From NCBI GenBank assembly GCA_046154735.1, contig JBJXFJ010000455.1:1-25007 (forward strand): a stretch of 25,007 bases of DNA. Direction: 5' to 3'. The stretch is from CAVXYC01 sp046154735 (lineage in GTDB: Bacteria; Chloroflexota; UBA6077; JACCZL01). Below, in pieces: positions 8,671-15,706 of the stretch. Below the pieces are notes generated by a model. It saw nothing but the letters and a program-made list of their open reading frames with translations. It was not told the DNA's origin and made no database searches. Position 1 is the first letter of the stretch. Each line of letters starts with the position of its first letter. A program made the translations under genes and the position numbers.

Positions 8671-8817
8671 CGCGATTCAGTGCCCGAATCTCGAATCGAC
8701 TCATCGGATCGGTGCGCCCGAGATACCCGACTAAGATCGGTTATGTCGGCGGCAGCAGTGGCTTGAGGGTATCAGCGCGGGTCAGTCCCGGGGATCGACT
8801 CATCATCGGTGCAGCCC
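8671..8817 (-). repeat. Diverged direct repeat at the end of the IS630-type HTH gene
   Basis: A stretch at 8671-8719 and one at 8776-8817 share CGCG..CAGT.CCC, then ATCGACTCATC and ATCGGTGC.GCCC, with small indels. The ATCGACTCATC words start 99 bases apart. The second copy encodes the last residues of the HTH protein (TDDESIPGTDPR on the minus strand); the first would read RSDESIRDSGTESR in one frame. It looks like a decayed duplication at the gene end. Confidence 0.45.
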
Positions 8818-9275
8818 CTTGGAGCCGAAGCCACGTCAGGATTGGCAGCCTCGGGGTGGACACCGAGGCGATGAAGCAATGCGTAAATCCCATGATATGA
8901 GTAGTCCACACCAAATCGCCACTTGAGCCACTCGCGCGCCGCGTGGTAGCCGGTAATTTCTCGCTCGGACACCGCCCGGGCCACCTCCGCCCGCTGAGCG
9001 GGCGTCAGCCGGGGCGGCCGCCCTCTGGAGGTGCGGCCCGGTTCCCGACTCAGCACGGAAGCAAGGCCACCGTCGCGATACCAGGCCAGCCAACGACTCC
9101 CCGTCCGCTCACCGACTCCAGCGAGCCGAGACGCGCCACGCACTGAGCTCCCCGAGCGTACCAGCCAGAGCACCTGAAATCGCTTCCGGGTACCCACCGT
9201 GGGTGCCTGGCGAAAGCCCGCTTCAAGCTCGTCGGCCGTCTCCGCCCACGGAATCAGTTCAACTTGACCGGACAT
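8772..9275 (-). CDS. IS630-type transposase N-terminal (helix-turn-helix) protein, orphan or truncated
   Basis: A 167-residue protein that looks like the N-terminal DNA-binding half of IS630-family transposases. RKRFQVLWLVRSG, SVRGASRLAGVGERTGSRW (first HTH) and LAWYRDGGLASVLSR are followed by a basic RTSRGRPPRLTPAQRAEV linker and a winged-helix segment ending YSYHGIYALLHRLGVHPEAANP. In intact elements a DDE catalytic domain follows, in the same or the next frame. No such domain is found downstream on the minus strand before the Rieske gene, and the C-terminus is a short unrelated tail overlapping a direct repeat. I see no terminal inverted repeats. It could be a remnant of an insertion sequence or a domesticated DNA-binding protein; the intact frame is compatible with either. 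Confidence 0.65.
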   Translation of the reverse strand: MSGQVELIPWAETADELEAGFRQAPTVGTRKRFQVLWLVRSGSSVRGASRLAGVGERTGSRWLAWYRDGGLASVLSREPGRTSRGRPPRLTPAQRAEVARAVSEREITGYHAAREWLKWRFGVDYSYHGIYALLHRLGVHPEAANPDVASAPRGCTDDESIPGTDPR

Positions 9276-9646
9276 TACGGTGACACGTTCCAGAGCCCGA
9301 GCCAGGGCCCGGCTTCCGCCCGTCGATTGTTCATAAGCGCAATGCAGGTAATGGACACGACCATGCCTCGAGCAGCCAACCAGTTTCTATCCGAGAGTGG
9401 CCCAGCAGAGGCGCAATCACTGAGCCTGAATCAGGATCCCTTAGTTAGACGTTTGAAACCAGAACCGGTTACGGATATTACCAGGTGGCTCAGCTTTCAA
9501 CCGACTGCTAATTACTTGCCAAGGTGGCGAGCCAGGGTCGCGCTGCCCCCCCCCCGCCAGACGCAGCCGGGCGAGAGCCCATTGAGTGGCGAGCAGCGGT
9601 TCATGAGTGCGTGCGACGCATTGGCTCGTCACGTTCGCTCCCAGGC
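9276..9646. other. Non-coding gap with a C10 tract
   Basis: The forward frame of the downstream aldolase stays open through this stretch, but its translation is low in recognisable content and lies upstream of the promoter and ribosome site at 9647-9694. A run of ten C residues sits at 9546-9555. The word GAGTGGCGAG near 9583 is mirrored by CTCGCCACT near 9673. Otherwise I see nothing. Confidence 0.5.
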
Positions 9647-9657
9647 TATACTGCGCA
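9644..9657 (+). promoter_or_regulatory. Extended -10 promoter element of the rraA-like pair
   Basis: GGCTATACTGCGCA contains a near-consensus TATACT (9647-9652). The same 14 bases recur at 20484-20497 ahead of the metE-like operon, also just before a gene start, which supports a promoter reading. There is no convincing -35 box here. Transcription would begin near 9659, giving a leader of about 40 bases. Confidence 0.5.
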
Positions 9658-9698
9658 AGCGAGATTCGTCACTCGCCACTACTCACTCAGGAGGACGT

Positions 9699-10364
9699 AT
9701 GGCAGCCACGACCGAACAACTCGCGGAGCGTCTGCTTAAACTCGACACCTGCGTCGTCTCAGACACACTGGACAAACTCGGGATCAATGGCGCCGTCATT
9801 GGTTTGCAGCCAATGTGGCATTGCCCAAAGATTGCTGGGCCCGTGGTTACGGTGAAGCTCAAGACCAAGGGAGATGAGCCACCCATTCGACATCTCTGCA
9901 CCGCCGCGGTTGAAGCATCCAAACCGGGCGATATTATTGTGATTGACCACGCCGGACGTGACTACGCGGCCGGTTGGGGAGGAATCCTCTCGCAGGCAGC
10001 CAAGGTAAAGGGTGTCGCGGGAGTCATCTGTGACGGCGCGATCCGAGACCTGGACGAGAGCCACGAGATACGGTTCCCGGTTTATGCCAAATGTGCCGTT
10101 CCGGTCACCGCTCGCGGGCGGATCGTTGAGGAAGACTTCAACATTCCAATCAGCCTCGGGCGCATCTCTGTGACGCCGGGCGACATCGCCTTTGCGGACG
10201 GTAGTGGCGTGGTTATCTTACCGAAGGCGAGAGCCGAAGAAATTGTGAACGAGGCGGAGTCCATGGCTGCCCGCGAAGCGGCCATGACCCGCGACGTACA
10301 GGCTGGAAAATCCGTGGTAGAAGTAATGGGCACAAACTACGAACAAATGACAGGAGCACATTGA
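9699..10364 (+). CDS. RraA-family aldolase/decarboxylase (HMG/CHA aldolase-like), first of a pair
   Basis: A 221-residue RraA-like protein, the fold shared by 4-hydroxy-4-methyl-2-oxoglutarate aldolase, oxaloacetate decarboxylases and the RNase E inhibitor RraA. The aldolase active-site pattern is kept: GGILSQAAKVKGVAGVICDG (94-113) followed by R116-D117, the pair that binds substrate and metal in class II HMG aldolase. GDIAFADGSGVVILP (161-175) is the usual C-terminal strand. ATG 9699 has a near-perfect AGGAGG four bases upstream; the longer open frame upstream is rejected. It is joined to a second RraA paralogue by a one-base stop/start overlap, so the two may form a mixed oligomer. A role in aromatic ring-cleavage product breakdown to pyruvate is likely, but the substrate is not determinable. 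Confidence 0.85.
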   Translation: MAATTEQLAERLLKLDTCVVSDTLDKLGINGAVIGLQPMWHCPKIAGPVVTVKLKTKGDEPPIRHLCTAAVEASKPGDIIVIDHAGRDYAAGWGGILSQAAKVKGVAGVICDGAIRDLDESHEIRFPVYAKCAVPVTARGRIVEEDFNIPISLGRISVTPGDIAFADGSGVVILPKARAEEIVNEAESMAAREAAMTRDVQAGKSVVEVMGTNYEQMTGAH

Positions 10365-11017
10365 TGGCCGATCCGATCATTGAGGAATACAAGCGTCTCC
10401 CTACCGCGGCCGTGTCCGATGCAATCGACCGAGTTGGCATTCACGGCGTGGCTCTCGGCATTAAGCCGCTCAGCCCCACCTTTAAGCTGTGCGGCCGGGC
10501 TTTTACGCTCCGCTATCGTCCTATCGGTTACATCGAGAAGGGGACCGTGGGCGACTATATCGATGACGTGCCCGCCGGCGATGTGGTTGTCCTCGACAAC
10601 GGCGGCCGACTTGATGCGACCGTGTGGGGAGATATTCTGACGCTCACCGCGCGGCAGCGGGGTGTGGCCGGAACGGTCATCGACGGAGTCTGTCGTGACG
10701 TAGCCAGAGCCCTCGAAGTGAATTACCCGATGTACAGCCGGAGCCATACGATGCGCACCGGTAAGGATCGCGTTGAGGTTGAAGACGTCAACGTTCCTGT
10801 TGGACTCAATGACGTGCAGGTCCGCCCAGGCGACCTCATCGTTGGTGATGCTGACGGTATCGTGGTAATTCCGTGGACTCGTGCCGAGGAAGTACTCAAG
10901 ATTGCACTCGAGATTGAATCTGCTGAGAAGGCAATTGAGGAAGAAGTGCTGAAAGGCACCTCCCTGCGCGAGGCGCGGGTGAAGTTCCGCTACCATTCGC
11001 TTCAGACCAAGGGTTAG
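10364..11017 (+). CDS. RraA-family aldolase/decarboxylase, second of a pair
   Basis: A 217-residue paralogue of the preceding gene, clearly diverged from it. The same core is present: GDILTLTARQRGVAGTVIDG (89-108), then R111-D112, and GDLIVGDADGIVVIP (156-170). The ATG shares its A with the upstream TGA (TGATG), and AGGAG lies seven bases upstream, so translation is coupled to the first gene and the products are probably made in equal amounts. Both copies keep the catalytic Arg-Asp, so neither is an obvious dead subunit. The C-terminus is charged and helical (about 174-205), fitting the oligomer interface of the family. Old database names calling such proteins dimethylmenaquinone methyltransferase are wrong for this fold. 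Confidence 0.85.
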   Translation: MADPIIEEYKRLPTAAVSDAIDRVGIHGVALGIKPLSPTFKLCGRAFTLRYRPIGYIEKGTVGDYIDDVPAGDVVVLDNGGRLDATVWGDILTLTARQRGVAGTVIDGVCRDVARALEVNYPMYSRSHTMRTGKDRVEVEDVNVPVGLNDVQVRPGDLIVGDADGIVVIPWTRAEEVLKIALEIESAEKAIEEEVLKGTSLREARVKFRYHSLQTKG

Positions 11018-11029
11018 AGCGTAGATGGG

Positions 11030-11078
11030 GAGAGGTGAGAGGCCCACTCTCGCCTCTCGCCTCTCGCCTCTCGCCTCT
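11030..11078. repeat. Period-7 CTCTCGC repeat with mirrored arm between convergent genes
   Basis: GAGAGGTGAGAGG at 11030-11042 is followed by four tandem CTCTCGC units at 11047-11074 and a partial fifth running into the stop codon of the hydrolase. The first arm pairs with any of several registers of the repeat with one mismatch. It may act as a two-way terminator between the RraA pair and the hydrolase; the tandem register could vary between strains. Confidence 0.6.
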
Positions 11079-11904
11079 AATCAATAAACTGCCGCATGAG
11101 CTCAATGGCTCGGGTGGTCTCGGGGCGCAGCTCTGTGCAGAAATTGTGTGGCATGCCGGGAAATTGCTCCAGTCGGGCATTGCCACCACGAGCAATGTAG
11201 CTTGCGGCGAACTTGAGGGTGAGCGCCATCGGAATGTTCGTGTCGGCGCTTCCTTGAATGAGGAGCAGTCGCGGCAGTTCGGCTGGCTCACCACGATCAA
11301 GGATCATTTGCGGATTCCCTTCCCGCATGCAGTCCTGATCAGGGAAATAGCCCTGAGTCCGGGTAATCAAATCCTGCCGGCCGGTCTCAATGGCGAAGAA
11401 GTAGCGTGAATACGGGTCCATAATGGACCAACCGCCAATCACATAGCTGAGCTGCGCATCGTCAGCCAACCCATCTCCGGCGTGCACGGCATACCGCGGA
11501 TCGTTCGGACGCATCGCCACGAGCATGGCCGTGTGCCCACCACTTGATGAGCCGAAGGCGCCCACGCGAGTTGGATCGGCCCCCAGGTCAACTGCATGCG
11601 ACTTGAGCCAGCGAACTGCCGCGTGCACATCTTGCACCTGCGCCGGATAGGGATGCTCCGGCGCGACCCGAAAATCTGGCGACATGACCACCACGCCACG
11701 CTCAGCCAGGCCGTGGGACACATTGCGGTCGCCACTCCGATCCCCCGTGGTCCAGGCGCCGCCATGCACATCCACCATCGCGGGGGCTCCATCCACCCCC
11801 ACCGGAACGTAAATGGTTGCCAGCAATGCGAGCTTACCGACCCGCAAATACTCCACATCCTGGGTACGGACGTCGTACCGAGCGGGGTGATCCTGATCAA
11901 GCAT
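11077..11904 (-). CDS. Alpha/beta-hydrolase esterase (hormone-sensitive-lipase/BD-FAE-like)
   Basis: A 275-residue cytosolic alpha/beta-hydrolase. The oxyanion-hole motif HGGAW is at 47-51, the nucleophile elbow G118-S-S120-S-G122 holds the catalytic serine, D221 (QGSADTNIP) is the acid and H253 (PGMPHNF) the base, so the triad is complete. SPDFRVAPEHPYPAQVQDV (75-93) is the conserved stretch of the HSL/bacterial feruloyl-type esterase group, and LGADPTRVGAFG leads into the nucleophile. No signal peptide is seen. ATG 11904 has GAGG about nine bases upstream. It converges on the RraA pair. Such enzymes cleave short-chain or aromatic esters; given the neighbours, release of an aromatic acid from an ester is plausible but not shown. 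Confidence 0.85.
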   Translation of the reverse strand: MLDQDHPARYDVRTQDVEYLRVGKLALLATIYVPVGVDGAPAMVDVHGGAWTTGDRSGDRNVSHGLAERGVVVMSPDFRVAPEHPYPAQVQDVHAAVRWLKSHAVDLGADPTRVGAFGSSSGGHTAMLVAMRPNDPRYAVHAGDGLADDAQLSYVIGGWSIMDPYSRYFFAIETGRQDLITRTQGYFPDQDCMREGNPQMILDRGEPAELPRLLLIQGSADTNIPMALTLKFAASYIARGGNARLEQFPGMPHNFCTELRPETTRAIELMRQFID

Positions 11905-12003
11905 TGAACGCGGCCTCTTTTCTCACAATCATGGCGACGAGTGTACCCAGAACGAGGGGCACTCCGTACCCGAATGTACCGCGGCAGACAGAATTATGTC
12001 GCC

Positions 12004-12033
12004 TTGATCTCAGATTGGCTGTTTCCTTAGACT
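12004..12033 (+). promoter_or_regulatory. Promoter of the riboswitch/SH3-CAP transcript
   Basis: TTGATC at 12004-12009 and TAGACT at 12028-12033 are 18 bases apart and each matches four or more of the six sigma-70 consensus positions. Transcription would start near 12040, about 40 bases before the aptamer, which fits a riboswitch leader. Confidence 0.5.
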
Positions 12034-12082
12034 GAGACGGTCGCTCCGAGAATGGGGCGAACATTCAAATTCCAGGGGCGAT

Positions 12083-12222
12083 CCTACTTCAATACGGCCG
12101 AGTCTCTCATTGTGTGAGAGAACGGGGGAACCACTTACTGGGGTGAATCGTGTCAGGATGAACGACATCCGAAGCACGACGGGCTTATCTCTTTGACCGA
12201 ACCCGACAGCTAACTCCGTAGG
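12083..12222 (+). ncRNA. c-di-AMP riboswitch aptamer (ydaO-yuaA class)
   Basis: The conserved blocks of the ydaO-yuaA RNA appear in order: TACGGCCGAG (12093-12102), GGGGGAACC (12124-12132), GGGGTGAATCG (12140-12150), and a long 3' block CCGAACCCGACAGC followed by TAACTCCGTAGGC (12197-12223). That block differs from the remembered consensus GTCAGCTAAC by a single base. The closing helix P1 is CCTAC (12083-12087) with GTAGG (12218-12222), and a TCTCTCA/TGAGAGA hairpin lies in the first variable arm. In this class c-di-AMP binding usually switches expression off by favouring a terminator, and one lies 60 bases downstream. The controlled gene encodes a secreted SH3-CAP protein, fitting the known link of this riboswitch to wall remodelling. 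Confidence 0.88.
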
Positions 12223-12280
12223 CCATGGCACCTATGGTGGTGCACACAAGAGAGGGGTAGCATCGGTCGACGAGCGTTGG

Positions 12281-12305
12281 CCAGAGGCTTGTTCTCTGGT
12301 TTTTT
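12281..12305 (+). terminator. Intrinsic terminator, expression platform of the riboswitch
   Basis: CCAGAG (12281-12286) and CTCTGG (12294-12299) form a six-pair stem around a seven-base loop, followed at once by six T residues (12300-12305). It sits between the aptamer and the coding region, about 85 bases before the start codon, so it should decide whether the gene is transcribed. A nearby CTCTGG at 12311-12316 could compete for the left arm. Confidence 0.8.
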
Positions 12306-12391
12306 ATGTCTCTGGTTAGGTCCAGGGACGACGAATTCAGGATTTACACACGATACGTATGGCGTGCCCGCGGCCACGAGGAATGGAATCC

Positions 12392-13498
12392 ATGCAATCG
12401 CCACTCCGCGTTCGTCCTCTCGCTCTATTCGTTCTTGGCACAGTACTGCTCCTAATCACTCCCCCGGCTGCACTGGGTGCTGAGGGACTGGCGGCCGGTG
12501 CCACCGCCATAGTGAGCGGCACCGATGGCAGTGGGCTCCGAGTACGCTCCGGGCCGGGCCAGACCAACCCTGCGCTTACCACTCTGCGGGACGGCGAGCA
12601 GGTTGAGATTACCGGCGCCCCCCTGGAGAGCGGCAGCGCCACCTGGTATCCCGTGAAGTCATCGCGGGCAAGCGGCTGGTCAAACGCTCAATACCTCAAA
12701 TCGGTTGGTAGCGGCCCGACGGAGCCGGCGGCCACCAGTCGTCTGGTGTACGCGGCCCCAGAAGCAGCTCAGTCTGGCCCACAAATTCGCATGTTCCAAA
12801 TGCTGAATGAGGCGCGGGTCTCACGTGGACTAAATCCTCTGGCCTGGAATGATGAGCTCGCACGTGCATCCCAGGCACACGCGGAGGATATGGCTCGGCG
12901 TGGCTATATGGAGCACACGAATCCCGAGGGACAGAATCCGCGCGACCGAGCGGCCAAGCACGGCTACACCACACCGCCCCGCTCCGCTTGGCTGGTGATT
13001 GAAACCATCTCTGCCCGTCCCACCGTGGAGGCCGCCATGGAATGGCTCCTTACGCATCAGCAGCACGCCGGCGTGCTGCTCCGCCACACGTGGCGGGAAG
13101 TCGGCGCGGCGTACGTTCAGGGCGGTCCCTACGGTCAATTCTGGGTTATGAACTTTGGCTGTCGACCTAACGTCTTGCCGACATTTGCCACGGTTGGCAG
13201 GGCCGGAATCTCGGTTGATCTTGCGTTCACAAATGAGCTCTGTTCGCCACAGGGTCAAGGCGAGTTTATGGGCCGCGCGGTAGATATGCAGATTGCAACG
13301 AGCCCCGATTTCGCTGGAGCCGACTGGGAACCATTCGCCCCTCTGAGGACGATTGCGAACCCGAGCCCGCGAATGTTTGTGAAACTGCGTGACACTCAGG
13401 GACGCACCACGCAGAATGATCTGGCTCTGCCAGGCGTGATGACTGCCGCAGGCGAAGCATCGCCGATTTCAGCAGACGGCGCCGCTCGAATACGCTAG
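12392..13498 (+). CDS. Secreted SH3b-CAP (SCP/PR1-like) domain protein
   Basis: A 368-residue exported protein. Residues 1-30 form a Sec signal peptide with a basic n-region, a leucine/valine core and an AALGA cleavage site. Residues 34-105 are a bacterial SH3 domain (LRVRSGPG, then WYPVKS and GWSNAQYL). Residues 131-262 are a CAP domain: MLNEARVSRGLNPLAWNDELARASQAHAEDM with H163, YMEHTNPEG with H175, and VIETI with E204, the usual cavity residues. The last ~105 residues are unassigned. I chose ATG 12392 because GAGGA lies nine bases upstream and the signal peptide starts cleanly; ATG 12359 and 12383 lack spaced ribosome sites. SH3 domains bind the wall; the CAP role here is unknown. It is under a c-di-AMP riboswitch. 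Confidence 0.85.
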   Translation: MQSPLRVRPLALFVLGTVLLLITPPAALGAEGLAAGATAIVSGTDGSGLRVRSGPGQTNPALTTLRDGEQVEITGAPLESGSATWYPVKSSRASGWSNAQYLKSVGSGPTEPAATSRLVYAAPEAAQSGPQIRMFQMLNEARVSRGLNPLAWNDELARASQAHAEDMARRGYMEHTNPEGQNPRDRAAKHGYTTPPRSAWLVIETISARPTVEAAMEWLLTHQQHAGVLLRHTWREVGAAYVQGGPYGQFWVMNFGCRPNVLPTFATVGRAGISVDLAFTNELCSPQGQGEFMGRAVDMQIATSPDFAGADWEPFAPLRTIANPSPRMFVKLRDTQGRTTQNDLALPGVMTAAGEASPISADGAARIR

Positions 13499-13996
13499 CA
13501 CACTGGACAGTTGAACTGAGTCTAGCCCGAGGTCTGTCCGCGGGTGGGCGCTGGGCGGGCTATGACCGAAACAACGTTCATGGTAGTTCCGTGTGACGAT
13601 TCCTGGACCGGCGCTGACTCTGCACGCCGATACTGGCGGCAAAATGGAAAGAGCTCATCATCATTGCAGAGAAATTTCTGCGTTGAGACGTCCAGCGGCA
13701 GTTCTGATTCTGGTGCGGGCCGCGCACCGCAACCAAATTGCTCATCCGTCGCTTTGTCGGTTCGTTGTGTATCAAGTCGGCGCAGATAAGGGCACGGCAT
13801 TCCAGACGCGAGTATGCGCGCCCACGCATCACAATCATGTTTCGGCGCAGAGAATCGATGTCACGAACTCATTACGACTCCGAATCGTGCACACCGTCAA
13901 TCCAAACTCGGCAATTCACCGACCCAGCGAGCTCACTGTGCTCAAGCCTATGATCAGCCCGGGGGTGGCCGTCGCTCCGGTAAGAGCCGTGCGGAA
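13499..13996. other. 498-base gap between convergent genes, no gene recognised
   Basis: Several open frames of 80-135 codons cross this stretch on both strands, but none shows a recognisable motif, a ribosome site or plausible protein composition. A small GGTGCG/CGCACC hairpin lies at 13712-13728. It could be a decayed gene or a non-coding RNA; I cannot support either. Confidence 0.5.
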
Positions 13997-15547
13997 CTAG
14001 ACCGAATTGCCGGTTGCGTCTACCCGTCGCCGAAGTATGCTTACCATCATTCTGGGCTCACGCACCCTCAGCGCCAAACACAGCAAGATGTAGACCAGAC
14101 CTCCAGCAACGCCCAGGAGAAGAAGCGTTGACATCGGGGATGCATCAGTCAGAAGCCCACGACCGAGCACTTGCATGCTCGCCATTCCGCATGCCGCGGC
14201 AACAAGTCGCAGCACGAACATTCCGAGCTCTCGTGTAATCACACCGCCCACCGTGCGTTGCATGAGCACGAGCAGGATGATTCCGTGCGTAGTATTCTGA
14301 ATCGCATTGGCCAGGGCTAGCCCCACCACCCCCAGGGGCTGGAGCAACACCAGAGCGGAGCCGAGATATACCAGCACGGTGCCAACACCCACGATCACCG
14401 GCGTCCGTGTGTCCTTGCGCGCATAGAACGCCACGATTAGGAGTTGATCCATCGCTGTAAAGGGAAGCTGAGGCGCATACGCGAGCAATGCCAGCACTGT
14501 TCGGCCCGTGTCCGCGTCCGTGAATTGGCCTCGCTGAAAGACCAGCTCTACAATTGGGTCACCGAGAGTAACGATGGCAACGAGGGCGGGCGCCATCAGG
14601 AAGAACACGACTCGAATCCCGGAGACCAGTGCCTGTCGATAATTGGGTAGCCCCGTCTCGCGGTCATCAGCAGTGGCTCCCGCAAGACTCGAGAGTGTTG
14701 GCAAGATGGCTGAGGATAGGGCGACGCCAACTAGGCCGAGCGGAAACTGAATCAGCCGCGTCGCGTAGCTCATGATGGTCATGCTCCCATCATCGAGCAA
14801 CGACGCCAGGTAGCGGTCGATGATGATGCCGACAATCGTCACCACCATTCCCGCGGCAACCGGAGCATACAAACGGAGTGCCGTCCGGACCTCCGGCCGA
14901 TCAAAACCGAGCGTTAGACGATAGCGCAGGCGCCCGACACTGTACAGCTGCAGCGCAAGCTGCAAAGCCGCGCCCAGGACTACTCCCGCCACCAGTGACT
15001 CAACGCCCAGAAACGGATGAAGTCCGACCGCGGCAAGGATGATCGCGCCGTTGTACAGCGCGGGTGCAAATGAGGGTGAAGCGAACCGCTGTTGTGCATA
15101 GAGGACTGCCATGAGCACTCCGGCCAGACCCTGGAACACCACCGCCACCAACATCACGCGGACCATCGTGACGGACTGTTCGCGCTGCGGGGCATCAAAA
15201 CCACCACCCAGTACAGCCATGATCGCTGGGGCCAGAAGCATCAGCACCAGCGTCACAACAAGCAGGAGCGCTCCAGAAAGCGTCAGCAGGGCACTCACCA
15301 CCTCGCTCAGGCGCTCCTCATCCCGCGTCTGATCCACGAGCACTGGCACCAGCGCAGCACTGATTGCCCCACCAATGAGCAGGTCGTACAGAATCATGGG
15401 GACGGCGGAGGCCGCGACAAACGCGTCCGTGGCCCCCGTGGCGCCAAAGAGCCAGGCCATCACCTGCTCGCGGACCAGGCCAAGCAATCGGCTGACGATA
15501 TTGCCGACCATAATGAGCACCGCGGCCAATGCAACTTGACGCTGCAT
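13997..15547 (-). CDS. murJ: Lipid II flippase MurJ/MviN
   Basis: A 516-residue multi-spanning membrane protein of the MurJ/MviN branch of the MOP exporter superfamily, which flips the peptidoglycan precursor lipid II. Typical marks are GNIVSRLLGLVREQVMAWLFGATGATDAF near the N-terminus, the IGGAISAALVPVL segment, YAQQRFASPSFAPALYN, and SYATRLIQFPLGLVGVALSSAILPTLS in the second half; about 14 hydrophobic segments are seen. The frame is open back to a GTG at 15673, but that extension is encoded by a palindromic repeat and has no membrane character, so ATG 15547 is chosen. It follows the glycosyltransferase gene on the same strand. Presence of MurJ implies a peptidoglycan-making cell. Confidence 0.9.
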   Translation of the reverse strand: MQRQVALAAVLIMVGNIVSRLLGLVREQVMAWLFGATGATDAFVAASAVPMILYDLLIGGAISAALVPVLVDQTRDEERLSEVVSALLTLSGALLLVVTLVLMLLAPAIMAVLGGGFDAPQREQSVTMVRVMLVAVVFQGLAGVLMAVLYAQQRFASPSFAPALYNGAIILAAVGLHPFLGVESLVAGVVLGAALQLALQLYSVGRLRYRLTLGFDRPEVRTALRLYAPVAAGMVVTIVGIIIDRYLASLLDDGSMTIMSYATRLIQFPLGLVGVALSSAILPTLSSLAGATADDRETGLPNYRQALVSGIRVVFFLMAPALVAIVTLGDPIVELVFQRGQFTDADTGRTVLALLAYAPQLPFTAMDQLLIVAFYARKDTRTPVIVGVGTVLVYLGSALVLLQPLGVVGLALANAIQNTTHGIILLVLMQRTVGGVITRELGMFVLRLVAAACGMASMQVLGRGLLTDASPMSTLLLLGVAGGLVYILLCLALRVREPRMMVSILRRRVDATGNSV

Positions 15548-15587
15548 TAGCGCCCTGAGCTTGACATGCGTTGCACCACAGTAATTT

Positions 15588-15676
15588 GAAATGCGGCGTA
15601 CGGGAGCGCCGCTTTCGATATCCCCCGGACTCGGCTGGGGGACAACCCAAAGCGGCACTCTCGCACGCCGCACTCC
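15588..15676 (-). repeat. Large palindromic (MITE/REP-like) repeat, copy 1
   Basis: An 89-base imperfect palindrome between the glycosyltransferase stop (15707) and the MurJ start (15547). On the plus strand GAGCGCCGCTTT and AAAGCGGCACTC pair with one mismatch, and an inner TCCCCC/GGGGGA extends the hairpin. Its reverse complement aligns along its whole length with the element at 20354-20441, about 80% identical by eye, with one small indel. The two copies are therefore in opposite orientation. Confidence 0.85.
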
Positions 15677-15706
15677 CTAGGGCCCGGGCGCAACTGGAAG
15701 ACGCCG

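Noticed and set aside
9264..9698. N-terminal 145-residue extension of the first RraA-like protein
   Set aside because: The frame is open, but the translation has no family resemblance, lies upstream of a TATACT promoter element and of a near-perfect AGGAGG ribosome site for ATG 9699.
9699..11017. Dimethylmenaquinone methyltransferase or RNase E inhibitor function for the RraA-like pair
   Set aside because: The methyltransferase name is a historical error for this fold, and the retained catalytic Arg-Asp favours an aldolase/decarboxylase.
12359..12391. Earlier ATG starts (12359, 12383) for the SH3-CAP protein
   Set aside because: ATG 12383 touches the GAGGA ribosome site and ATG 12359 has none; both put polar residues before an otherwise clean signal peptide starting at 12392.
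13593..14000. 135-codon forward frame in the gap before murJ
   Set aside because: No motif, no ribosome site and odd composition; a competing reverse frame is equally unconvincing.
15092..15550. 152-codon forward frame antisense to murJ
   Set aside because: His/Gln/Arg-rich translation with no motif; a typical shadow of a membrane-protein gene on the opposite strand.
15548..15673. 42-residue N-terminal extension of MurJ from GTG 15673
   Set aside because: It is encoded largely by the palindromic repeat, has no membrane character, and MurJ proteins start near ATG 15547.
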